Source: Nicoliella lavandulae (GTDB lineage Bacteria > Bacillota > Bacilli > Lactobacillales > Lactobacillaceae). From it: a DNA stretch of 64,000 bases. The stretch spans positions 1,354,590 through 1,418,589 of the forward strand of contig NZ_JAWMWH010000001.1 in the NCBI RefSeq assembly GCF_037546185.1. Reading direction: 5' to 3'. Under the pieces are notes generated by a model. It had not been told where the DNA came from. It was given only the letters and a program-made list of their open reading frames with translations, and searched no databases. Shown in pieces: positions 1-7,123 of the stretch. The stretch's first letter is position 1. Every line of letters begins with the position of its first letter. The position numbers and the translations under genes are program-made.

Positions 1-906
1 TTGATCACGTTGTTGATAAAACTGAACAATAAAGCTGGTCATTTCATCCACTGCTGAATTAATAATGGGGAATGTCTTCTTTATTCGTTTCATTAACCGC
101 GCCTGCCGAATGAAAAAGACCTGAATTGAAACCCATCCCTTATCATAATAAAAGTTAAAAATATCACGCGGCGTATTATCTTGTGAAATAATTTTTTGCT
201 TTTCAACGGTAGCTTCAATATATCTAAGCTGATCTCTTAAATCGGCAGCTCGTTCAAATTCTAAGTTTTCAGCTGCTTCAGTCATTTTCTTTGTTAACGT
301 ACGCTTAGCAATCCCAACATTTCCATTTAAGAACGATTTAATATGCTTAATTTGGTGTTCATATTCTGCCTTAGGCACGGTTTTAAAACAAGCCCCTAAA
401 CATTGACCCATGTGATAATATAAGCATGGGCGATGTTGAAATCCATTGCAGCGTCTTAGGGGGTACATTTTCTGTAAGAAGTTTAGCGTTTCATCAGCAG
501 CATAAACATTTGGATATGGTCCAAAATAATAACCGCCATCTTTTTTTACGTTATTAGCAATCATAATTCTAGGATCTCGTTCGTTAGTAATCTTAATGTA
601 TGGGTAACCATTGTTTCCCTGCTTAAGCTGAATATTGAAATAGGGCCGGTGCTTTTGAATTAATGTAATTTCGAGTAAGAAGGCCTCTTTATCGGTTGAG
701 GTAATAATAGTTTCAAAATCAGCAATCGTTGAAACTAATTTAGCAGTTTTGCCAGTATGACTACTCTTAAAGTAAGAACGCACCCGATTTTTTAGATTTT
801 TAGCCTTACCAACATAAATAATGTGGCCATTAGCATTCTTCATCAAATAACAACCTGGTAAATCAGGCAGTAGTTTTAATTTATTTTCAATATGTTCTGA
901 AGCCAT
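1..906 (-). CDS. uvrC: Excinuclease ABC subunit C, N-terminal part (cut by window edge)
   Basis: UvrC makes the two incisions around damaged bases in UvrABC nucleotide excision repair. About 302 residues are present. The N-terminal GIY-YIG nuclease domain is clear: it starts near residue 10 with a PGCYLM segment, followed by IIYVGKAKNLKNR and a FGPYP segment near residue 125. A UvrB-binding UVR motif of the EFERAADLRDQL type lies near residues 215-226. The start ATG is preceded by AAGGAAG with good spacing. The C-terminal half, with the second nuclease domain and the helix-hairpin-helix, lies off the left edge. No frameshift is seen in the visible part. Confidence 0.95.
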   Translation of the reverse strand, partial: MASEHIENKLKLLPDLPGCYLMKNANGHIIYVGKAKNLKNRVRSYFKSSHTGKTAKLVSTIADFETIITSTDKEAFLLEITLIQKHRPYFNIQLKQGNNGYPYIKITNERDPRIMIANNVKKDGGYYFGPYPNVYAADETLNFLQKMYPLRRCNGFQHRPCLYYHMGQCLGACFKTVPKAEYEHQIKHIKSFLNGNVGIAKRTLTKKMTEAAENLEFERAADLRDQLRYIEATVEKQKIISQDNTPRDIFNFYYDKGWVSIQVFFIRQARLMKRIKKTFPIINSAVDEMTSFIVQFYQQRDQ

Positions 907-922
907 ATTTTCACTTCCTTAT

Positions 923-951
923 ATGACAAATAAAGCGGTTTCTGATATTAT
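923..951 (+). promoter_or_regulatory. Probable sigma-A promoter of the 57-aa gene
   Basis: ATGACA (923-928), a 17-base spacer and TATTAT (946-951) lie 35 bases upstream of the small plus-strand gene. Read from sequence only. Confidence 0.5.
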
Positions 952-985
952 AAAATAAAAGTCAGTACAGTCAGGAGATGTAATC

Positions 986-1159
986 ATGGGACTAAAGATT
1001 AATAAACAAAATGATTTGGATAAGTTATTTGGTAAATTTGCTAGTATGGATCCAAAAGATAATGATCGTGACAAATTTATGAAAAAAGATGACAAAAAGA
1101 GTCAATCCAAAGGTAACAACAAGAATAAGATTTTATCTCAAGATAAAACCGATAAATAA
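986..1159 (+). CDS. Small charged protein, 57 aa, unknown function
   Basis: An intact short frame begins with ATG behind a CAGGAGATG ribosome site and ends just before a strong terminator, with its own promoter-like sequence upstream, so it looks like a complete single-gene unit. The product starts MGLKINKQNDLDKLFGKF and is then extremely rich in Lys, Asp, Asn and Gln, probably disordered after residue 20. There is no signal peptide or membrane segment. The N-terminal 'DLDKLF..FA' pattern recalls a family of tiny lactobacillar/streptococcal proteins (possibly the SPJ_0845 family, recalled and not checked). It sits divergent from uvrC. Function unknown. Confidence 0.7.
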   Translation: MGLKINKQNDLDKLFGKFASMDPKDNDRDKFMKKDDKKSQSKGNNKNKILSQDKTDK

Positions 1160-1169
1160 GTATTTTAAT

Positions 1170-1198
1170 AGCTCTCATAATCTGAGAGCTATTTTTTA
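1170..1198 (+). terminator. Rho-independent terminator after the 57-aa gene
   Basis: AGCTCTCA (1170-1177) pairs perfectly with TGAGAGCT (1183-1190) and is followed by a T-rich run. The tail touches the stop codon of the opposing engB gene, so it may also help end engB transcripts. Confidence 0.8.
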
Positions 1199-1777
1199 TT
1201 TGATTTGATTTTCAATCCAATTCCAAACCTGATCTTTTCCAGCCTTAGTCTTAGCAGAAAACATAACCAAATCATCATTATTAACATCAATTGCTTTATG
1301 AATCATGCTAGCTTGTTTATTCCATTTACCACCAGCAATTTTATCCATTTTAGTGGCCACTACTAACCGTGGAACGTCAAAATAGGCGAGCCATTCAGCC
1401 ATTTGCTTGTCATCTTGAGTTAAGTCATGTCGACCATCAATTAACATAATAACCCCTTTTAACTGGGGTCGCTGAGTTAAATAGGTTTCAATCATATTTC
1501 CCCATTTTTCGCGCTCTGCTTTAGAAACCCGTGCATATCCATAGCCAGGCACATCAACAAAGTATAATGAATCTTCAACCTCATAAAAGTTAAGCGTTTG
1601 CGTTTTACCAGGCTGATTCGAAGTATGGGCATAGTTTTTGCGGTTAATTAAAACATTAGTCAACGATGATTTCCCAACGTTAGAACGACCCACTAATGCG
1701 ATTTCAGGATAGCCAGTTTTAGGATATTGGGCAGGACTAACGGCACTAATCAATAAATTAACGTTATGAACATCCAT
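1196..1777 (-). CDS. engB: Ribosome biogenesis GTPase EngB (YsxC)
   Basis: EngB is a TrmE-Era-like GTPase needed for late assembly of the 50S subunit. All GTP-binding motifs are visible: G1 GRSNVGKSS at residues 30-38, the G2 threonine region around 52-60, G3 DVPGYG at 75-80 and G4 TKMD at 142-145. At 193 residues the length is normal. The ATG has AAGGAG 7 bases upstream. It lies directly downstream of clpX, separated by a hairpin terminator that ends just before this ribosome site, so expression may depend on read-through. The clpX-engB order is standard in lactobacilli and bacilli. Confidence 0.96.
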   Translation of the reverse strand: MDVHNVNLLISAVSPAQYPKTGYPEIALVGRSNVGKSSLTNVLINRKNYAHTSNQPGKTQTLNFYEVEDSLYFVDVPGYGYARVSKAEREKWGNMIETYLTQRPQLKGVIMLIDGRHDLTQDDKQMAEWLAYFDVPRLVVATKMDKIAGGKWNKQASMIHKAIDVNNDDLVMFSAKTKAGKDQVWNWIENQIK

Positions 1778-1790
1778 GTAATTTCTCCTT

Positions 1791-1818
1791 AAAAAAAGCA
1801 GGTATCAACCTGCTTTTT
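1791..1818 (-). terminator. Hairpin between clpX and engB
   Basis: On the minus strand AGCAGGT pairs with ACCTGCT (arms 1808-1814 and 1797-1803) and is followed by a run of seven T that leads straight into the engB ribosome site. It can act as a partial terminator in a clpX-engB operon. Confidence 0.75.
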
Positions 1819-1822
1819 CATT

Positions 1823-3067
1823 TTATTTTGCACTTTGTTTTAAAACAAGTTTTGGATCAGCGTGATTATCAACTGAATCTTTAGTAACGATTACTTTTTC
1901 TACATCGTCACGACTAGGTACTTCAAACATAATGTTTTCCATTACCCCTTCAATGATGGATCTTAATCCACGTGCCCCAGTATCACGTTCAATCGCTAAC
2001 TTAGCCATGGCCTTAAGCGCATCTTCATCAAAGTCTAATTCAACATTATCCAATGCTAGTAACTTCTTATATTGTTTTACTAAGGCATTCTTAGGTTCAG
2101 TTAAGACCCGTACTAAATCGGATTCTGTTAATTTGTTCAAAGCAGTTAGGATTGGTAAACGACCAATAAATTCTGGAATTAATCCAAACTTTAATAGATC
2201 TTCAGTGATAACGTGTTGCATAATTTCATTATCATCCATGTCAGCTAATTCATTATCATCAGAACCAAATCCGATTGTCTTCTTACCTAAACGATCCTTA
2301 ACGATACTTTCAATTCCATCAAACGCACCACCAACAATAAAGAGAATGTTAGTAGTATCAACTTGAATGAATTTTTGTTGAGGATTTTTACGACCACCTT
2401 CAGGCGGAACGTTAGCAACCGTTCCTTCCAAAATCTTCAATAGTGATTGTTGAACCCCTTCTCCAGAAACATCACGGGTAATTGAAACGTTTTCAGATTT
2501 TTTAGCAATTTTATCAATTTCATCAATGTAGATAATTCCCTTTTGGGCTCTGTCAACATCAAAGTCAGCATTTTGTAGTAGCTTCAATAGGATGTTTTCA
2601 ACATCTTCACCTACATATCCTGCTTGAGTAAGTGTCGTTGCATCTGCAATTGCAAATGGAACGTTTAAAATCTTAGCTAATGTTTGAGCTAAATAAGTTT
2701 TACCAGAACCAGTTGGTCCAATCATTGCAATATTACTCTTTTGCAATTCAGTATCACCTGGCTTATCAGTACCTAAACTCTTGATTCGCTTGTAGTGGTT
2801 GTAAACAGCAACAGCTAGCGTCTTTTTAGCTTCGCTTTGACCAATTACGTATTGATTTAATTTATCAACAATTTCAGCCGGCGTTAATGATTTAATTTCA
2901 CCGCTCTTACTTTCTTGAGCTAACTCTTCATCAACAATTTGTTTACATAAATCAATACATTCATTACAAATATAAACACCAGGTCCTGCAACAATCTTTT
3001 GCACTTGATCCTGTGACTTTCCACAGAACGAACAAATTACTGGTCCTTTTTCATCATCATCAAACAA
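1823..3067 (-). CDS. clpX: ATP-dependent Clp protease ATP-binding subunit ClpX
   Basis: ClpX is the AAA+ unfoldase that feeds substrates to ClpP. The N-terminal zinc-binding domain has cysteines at 12, 15, 34 and 37. The AAA+ core has Walker A GPTGSGKT at 117-124, pore loop GYVG at 150-153 and Walker B IDEID at 181-185. The ClpP-docking IGF tripeptide is at 265-267. Length 414 aa is normal. The start is TTG, with GAGGTG 8 bases upstream, and no better ATG exists. No CtsR-type repeat was seen upstream. It lies between tig and engB, a conserved arrangement. Confidence 0.97.
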   Translation of the reverse strand: MFDDDEKGPVICSFCGKSQDQVQKIVAGPGVYICNECIDLCKQIVDEELAQESKSGEIKSLTPAEIVDKLNQYVIGQSEAKKTLAVAVYNHYKRIKSLGTDKPGDTELQKSNIAMIGPTGSGKTYLAQTLAKILNVPFAIADATTLTQAGYVGEDVENILLKLLQNADFDVDRAQKGIIYIDEIDKIAKKSENVSITRDVSGEGVQQSLLKILEGTVANVPPEGGRKNPQQKFIQVDTTNILFIVGGAFDGIESIVKDRLGKKTIGFGSDDNELADMDDNEIMQHVITEDLLKFGLIPEFIGRLPILTALNKLTESDLVRVLTEPKNALVKQYKKLLALDNVELDFDEDALKAMAKLAIERDTGARGLRSIIEGVMENIMFEVPSRDDVEKVIVTKDSVDNHADPKLVLKQSAK

Positions 3068-3154
3068 ATAAATACACCTCGCATTTCCATCTAATACATA
3101 TCAGTTCCAATAATATAGCATATTTTATAAAACAGATAAAATGTTTTGCTTAAA

Positions 3155-3187
3155 ATAAAAACCAGTTAGCTAATAACGCTAACTGGC
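3155..3187 (-). terminator. Terminator of tig
   Basis: CCAGTTAGC and GCTAACTGG (3162-3170 and 3178-3186) form a perfect 9-bp stem, followed on the minus strand by five T. It separates tig from clpX. Confidence 0.85.
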
Positions 3188-3203
3188 TTTTAACAATTAA
3201 GAA

Positions 3204-4526
3204 TTATTCTGCGCTATCGCTTTTTGATTCTTTGCTAGCAGATTTAGTTTGTTTTGCACTATCTGTAATTAACTTAACAGCATCTTGAATTGCAATATCA
3301 TGCTTAAGCATATCTTCTGATAAAGCACTCTTAATAGCGTCTTCTTTCATTCCATATTGCTTAGCTAAAGTCTTAACTTCTTCTTCAACGTCTTTTTCAG
3401 TTGGTTTGATGTTTTCGGCTTCAACGATTGCTTCAAGAACTAAGTTAGTCTTAACACGGCGACTAGCACCATCAGCAAATTGCTTCTTAAGATCTTCCTT
3501 AGAAGTTCCAGTTAATTGGAAGTACATTTGAGCATTGATTCCTTGTTGTTGCATGTTAGCAAGGTATTGATCCATTTGACGTTCAGTGTCTTCATCGATC
3601 ATTGCTTGAGGAATGTCCTTAACTTCAGCATTATCAACTGCACCACTAATCGCTTGATCTTCGATTTCGTTCTTAGCAGCAGTTTCCTTTTCTTGCTTAA
3701 GTTGGTCTTTAACCTTTTCCTTTAATTCATCAAGGCTATCTACGTCTTCATCAACGTCCTTAGCAAATTCATCATCAAGTTTTGGTAATTGTTTTTCCTT
3801 AACTTCGTGAATCTTAACCTTAAAGGTAGCCTTCTTACCTTCTAATTCCTTAGCTTGGTAATTTTCAGGGAAAGTAACGTGAACATCAACTTCATCGCCA
3901 GCCTTGTGACCAACTAATTGATCTTCAAAGTTATCAATGAATGAGTGGGAACCTAATTCTAGTGAGTAGTTGTTAGCTTGACCACCATCGAATTGTTTAC
4001 CGTCAACGTAACCATCAAAATCAATAATTACAGTGTCGCCTTCAGCAGCTGGTTTGTCTTCTTTAAGCACTAATTCAGCTTGTGATTGACGCTTCTTTTC
4101 GATTGCTTCGTCAATATCCTTCTTGTATACACGAGTATTTTGCTTTTCAACAGGAATTCCCTTGTATTCACCTAACTTAACATCAGGCTTAACAGTAACG
4201 ATTGCCTTTAATACCCATGGCTTGTCCTTTTCAAGTGATTCAACATCAACTTGTGGTTGAGCAACTGGTTCGATACCAGCTTCCTTAACAGCTTCACTAT
4301 AAGCTTCTGGAAGTAAGATATTTAAAGCATCTTGGTATAATGATTCTTCGCCATACATTTCATTAAAAATTTGACGAGAAACCTTTCCCTTACGAAAACC
4401 AGGGATACTAATATTCTTTTTATTCTTTTGGAAAGCTTTATCTAAACCTTCCTTAATTTTATCAGTACTAATTTCGAATGTTAATTCTCCATCATTAGTA
4501 CCTTTCTTTTCCCATTTTGCAGACAT
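3204..4526 (-). CDS. tig: Trigger factor (ribosome-associated chaperone, PPIase)
   Basis: Trigger factor binds at the ribosome exit tunnel and shields nascent chains. The N-terminal ribosome-binding domain contains the signature GFRKGKVS near residues 43-50. An FKBP-like prolyl isomerase domain follows at about 155-245 (DGYVDGKQFDGG, then LVGHKAGDEVDV). A long helical C-terminal substrate domain ends in a Lys/Ser-rich tail of about 20 residues, common in lactobacilli. Length is 440 aa. The ATG has GGAGGG upstream. It has its own promoter and terminator, so it is probably monocistronic. Confidence 0.97.
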   Translation of the reverse strand: MSAKWEKKGTNDGELTFEISTDKIKEGLDKAFQKNKKNISIPGFRKGKVSRQIFNEMYGEESLYQDALNILLPEAYSEAVKEAGIEPVAQPQVDVESLEKDKPWVLKAIVTVKPDVKLGEYKGIPVEKQNTRVYKKDIDEAIEKKRQSQAELVLKEDKPAAEGDTVIIDFDGYVDGKQFDGGQANNYSLELGSHSFIDNFEDQLVGHKAGDEVDVHVTFPENYQAKELEGKKATFKVKIHEVKEKQLPKLDDEFAKDVDEDVDSLDELKEKVKDQLKQEKETAAKNEIEDQAISGAVDNAEVKDIPQAMIDEDTERQMDQYLANMQQQGINAQMYFQLTGTSKEDLKKQFADGASRRVKTNLVLEAIVEAENIKPTEKDVEEEVKTLAKQYGMKEDAIKSALSEDMLKHDIAIQDAVKLITDSAKQTKSASKESKSDSAE

Positions 4527-4570
4527 GCTATTCCCTCCGAGTGAAAATTTTATTGAATTGATTTAATTTG

Positions 4571-4593
4571 GATCGACTAAATAGTCATCCAAC
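4571..4593 (-). promoter_or_regulatory. Hairpin in the tig 5' untranslated region
   Basis: GGATGACT and AGTC(G)ATCC form an 8-bp stem with one bulged G and a 4-base ATTT loop, about 45 bases upstream of the tig start. No T-run follows, so it is not a terminator. Its role (mRNA stability or regulation) is unknown. Confidence 0.4.
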
Positions 4594-4647
4594 TTCGTTA
4601 AACTACTAATCAAATTAGATTAATTAGTCCAAATAACTACATATAAA

Positions 4648-4676
4648 AGTATACCATCTTAGCTAAAATCAAGCAA
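4648..4676 (-). promoter_or_regulatory. Probable promoter of tig
   Basis: Minus-strand TTGCTT (4671-4676), a 17-base spacer and TATACT (4648-4653). It gives a leader of roughly 115 bases before tig. Confidence 0.6.
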
Positions 4677-4728
4677 TTAAAGGCATCAAATCATTAGTCG
4701 ATTCCAACAATATTTTAATATAAAATAA

Positions 4729-4767
4729 AAAAAGAGATTTGAAGCAGAGCTTCAAACCTCTTTTTAA
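4729..4767 (-). terminator. Terminator of tuf
   Basis: A long stem pairs AGAGGTTTGAAG with CTTCAAATCTCT across a short GCAGAG-type loop (one wobble pair) and ends in a run of T on the minus strand. Confidence 0.85.
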
Positions 4768-4782
4768 AAAAATTAGTTAAAA

Positions 4783-5970
4783 TTAGTCATCGATAGCAGA
4801 AACGATACCGGCACCAACAGTGTGTCCACCTTCACGAATAGTGAACTTAGTACCCTTTTCGATGGCAACTGGCTTAGTTAATTCAACCTTGAATGTAACG
4901 TTATCACCAGGCATAACCATTTCAACACCGTCTTCTAGTTCAATAACACCAGTAACATCAGTGGTGTGGAAGTAGAATTGTGGACGGTAGTTTGAGAAGA
5001 ATGGAGTATGACGTCCACCTTCTTCTTTACTCATGATGTAAACTTCACCAGTAAACTTCTTGTGAGTAACAATTGAACCTGGGGCAGCAAGTACTTGACC
5101 ACGAACAACTTGGTCACGGTCAACACCACGAAGTAATACCCCAACGTTATCTCCAGCTTCACCTTCGTCAAGAGTCTTACGGAACATTTCAAGTCCAGTA
5201 ACAGTGGACTTCAATACGTCTTCAACAAGACCAACGATTTCAACTGGGTCACCAACGGCAATCTTACCACGGTCGATACGACCAGAAGCAACAGTACCAC
5301 GACCAGTGATTGAGAATACGTCTTCAACAGGCATTAAGAATGGCTTGCTGTCATCACGTTCTGGAGTTGGAACGTATTCGTCAACGATATCCATTAACTT
5401 CAAGATAACTTCTTCTTGTTCCTTGTCACCTTGTAAAGCCTTAAGTGCAGAACCACGAACAACTGGTACATCGTCACCAGGGTAATCGTATTCTGAAAGT
5501 AATTCACGAACTTCCATTTCAACCAAGTCAACTAATTCGTCATCATCAACTAAATCAGTCTTGTTTAAGAATACAACGATGTATTCAACACCAACTTGGC
5601 GAGCTAAAAGGATGTGTTCACGAGTTTGTGGCATAGGACCATCAGTTGCGGCAACAACTAAGATAGCACCATCCATTTGAGCAGCACCAGTAATCATGTT
5701 CTTGATGTAATCAGCATGTCCTGGGGCATCAACGTGAGCATAGTGACGTTTTTCAGTTGAGTATTCAACGTGAGCAGTGTTGATCGTGATACCACGTTCA
5801 CGTTCTTCTGGAGCAGCATCAATATCTGCGTAGTCTGAAGCGTCAGCTAAACCTTTGTCAGCTAAAACCTTTGTGATAGCTGCAGTTAAAGTAGTCTTAC
5901 CATGATCAATATGGCCAATAGTACCAATATTTACATGGGGTTTTGTTCTTTCATAATGTTCTTTTGCCAT
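4783..5970 (-). CDS. tuf: Translation elongation factor EF-Tu
   Basis: EF-Tu carries aminoacyl-tRNA to the ribosomal A site using GTP. The G domain shows G1 GHIDHGKT at residues 19-26, the switch II DAPGHADY segment near 81-88 and NKTD near 136-139. Domains 2 and 3 follow with the typical VEDVFSITGRGTVA strand. It is 395 aa, full length. The ribosome site is a perfect AGGAGG. Two tandem promoters lie upstream, and it has a strong terminator, fitting a highly expressed single gene. Here tuf stands apart from the rpsL-fusA operon, as in other lactobacilli. Confidence 0.98.
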   Translation of the reverse strand: MAKEHYERTKPHVNIGTIGHIDHGKTTLTAAITKVLADKGLADASDYADIDAAPEERERGITINTAHVEYSTEKRHYAHVDAPGHADYIKNMITGAAQMDGAILVVAATDGPMPQTREHILLARQVGVEYIVVFLNKTDLVDDDELVDLVEMEVRELLSEYDYPGDDVPVVRGSALKALQGDKEQEEVILKLMDIVDEYVPTPERDDSKPFLMPVEDVFSITGRGTVASGRIDRGKIAVGDPVEIVGLVEDVLKSTVTGLEMFRKTLDEGEAGDNVGVLLRGVDRDQVVRGQVLAAPGSIVTHKKFTGEVYIMSKEEGGRHTPFFSNYRPQFYFHTTDVTGVIELEDGVEMVMPGDNVTFKVELTKPVAIEKGTKFTIREGGHTVGAGIVSAIDD

Positions 5971-6035
5971 TAATGAAACCTCCTGTTATTTTCGAAAGAC
6001 TAGTATCGCGCAATTGCAATACATCTTTTAGTATT

Positions 6036-6064
6036 ATTATACTACATCTTCTCAAAAATACAAA
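6036..6064 (-). promoter_or_regulatory. tuf promoter, proximal
   Basis: Minus-strand TTTGTA (6059-6064), 17-base spacer, perfect TATAAT (6036-6041), giving a leader of about 60 bases. Confidence 0.55.
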
Positions 6065-6095
6065 GTTGTATCGCTCTCAAGAAGAATCCTCTAAT

Positions 6096-6124
6096 ATTAT
6101 ATCCATTGCATTGCTATTTGTAAA
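6096..6124 (-). promoter_or_regulatory. tuf promoter, distal
   Basis: Minus-strand TTTACA (6119-6124), exact 17-base spacer, perfect TATAAT (6096-6101). It is a better match than the proximal promoter and lies 60 bases further upstream. Confidence 0.65.
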
Positions 6125-6184
6125 CACATAAAGGACATATTTTCGATAGTTTAGATTAAATCAAGTTTTCATTTAATTGTCAAG

Positions 6185-7099
6185 TTATTTTATAGAATCT
6201 ACTAATTTTAATAATTTTTGTTGCCATTCATAAATCGACTTAGTCTCTGAATCCATTGACTTTAAGTCGGGACGTTGACCCCTTTGCATATCATATGCAA
6301 CCGTTATCCAACGATCATAATCACTTATAATCTGGTCTGAAAATGGATATAGGTAGGCTAAAAATAAATTAAAAGTTTTGACCATGTTTTGCAATAAGTC
6401 TGGTGAATTTTGACCAAATCGAATCTCAAGTTGCCTAAAAATTGCTTTAGAACTTTTCATTTCCGCTAATGGAACTAATTGGCTTAAATTAATTTGATGT
6501 AATTGACCATCAATCCAACTAATCTCAATTTCATCTGATAGCTGTAATTCCCTAAGCACATCTAGCAAATTAAAGCGAATAGCCGGATTTAAATAGGGAT
6601 CTGTTAGTGCTCCCTTAGCAGCATTAAAGTAAGCCTTAACGGGCAAATTCATTGCTTTAACAAGAGTTTCACTTTGGTGACTTAATTTACTGCCCCCAAT
6701 GTGATACAAGGCGTTTGTTAATTGATCAACAACATCGCCATGTTGTTCTACATATTGATTTGATGCCTTATCTAAGCGCTGTTGTAAGATTGATTTGATT
6801 TTAAGATCATTCACTGTATTTATCATAATTTGGCTTTGGATAAAGTTTTGGTTAAGAATAAACACTTTTACCATCAACTCGAAATCTTCAAGACTATCCC
6901 GATAGTCATTAATCATTTCGAGCATGTATTCTTTAGCTTCTAAATAAGATTTATCAGCAACTAACGCCTTAACCAATAATTGATTCGCTTTTTTGGAAGG
7001 ATCATTTTCATAAATCTTTTTTAAATCTGTAACCGCAATGGAATAGTGATGTTGGTCTAAATTATCATAAATCGCTTTCCATAATTGATCATAGTTCAA
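6185..7099 (-). CDS. TPR-like helical repeat protein, unknown function
   Basis: A 304-residue, wholly helical soluble protein without signal peptide or membrane segment. The first 90 residues contain two or three degenerate TPR-like helix pairs (HYSIAVTDLKKIYENDPSKKANQLL and the segment after it). The rest is predicted helical but matches no motif I know. The start is TTG, about 12 bases after GGAAG, since no ATG fits. It begins 24 bases after the RNase J2 stop codon, so the two are probably co-transcribed. The same association is found in other lactobacilli. A scaffold or ribosome/RNA-decay link is only a guess from position. Confidence 0.8.
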   Translation of the reverse strand: MNYDQLWKAIYDNLDQHHYSIAVTDLKKIYENDPSKKANQLLVKALVADKSYLEAKEYMLEMINDYRDSLEDFELMVKVFILNQNFIQSQIMINTVNDLKIKSILQQRLDKASNQYVEQHGDVVDQLTNALYHIGGSKLSHQSETLVKAMNLPVKAYFNAAKGALTDPYLNPAIRFNLLDVLRELQLSDEIEISWIDGQLHQINLSQLVPLAEMKSSKAIFRQLEIRFGQNSPDLLQNMVKTFNLFLAYLYPFSDQIISDYDRWITVAYDMQRGQRPDLKSMDSETKSIYEWQQKLLKLVDSIK

Positions 7100-7123
7100 A
7101 ATAACTAGTCACTTCCAATCAAA

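Noticed and set aside
1932..2366. 144-codon open frame opposite clpX
   Set aside because: It is a shadow frame within the strongly conserved clpX coding strand, without ribosome site, and its product shows no known pattern.
3068..3125. CtsR (class III heat-shock) box before clpX
   Set aside because: No GGTCAAA-type direct repeat was found in this short region.
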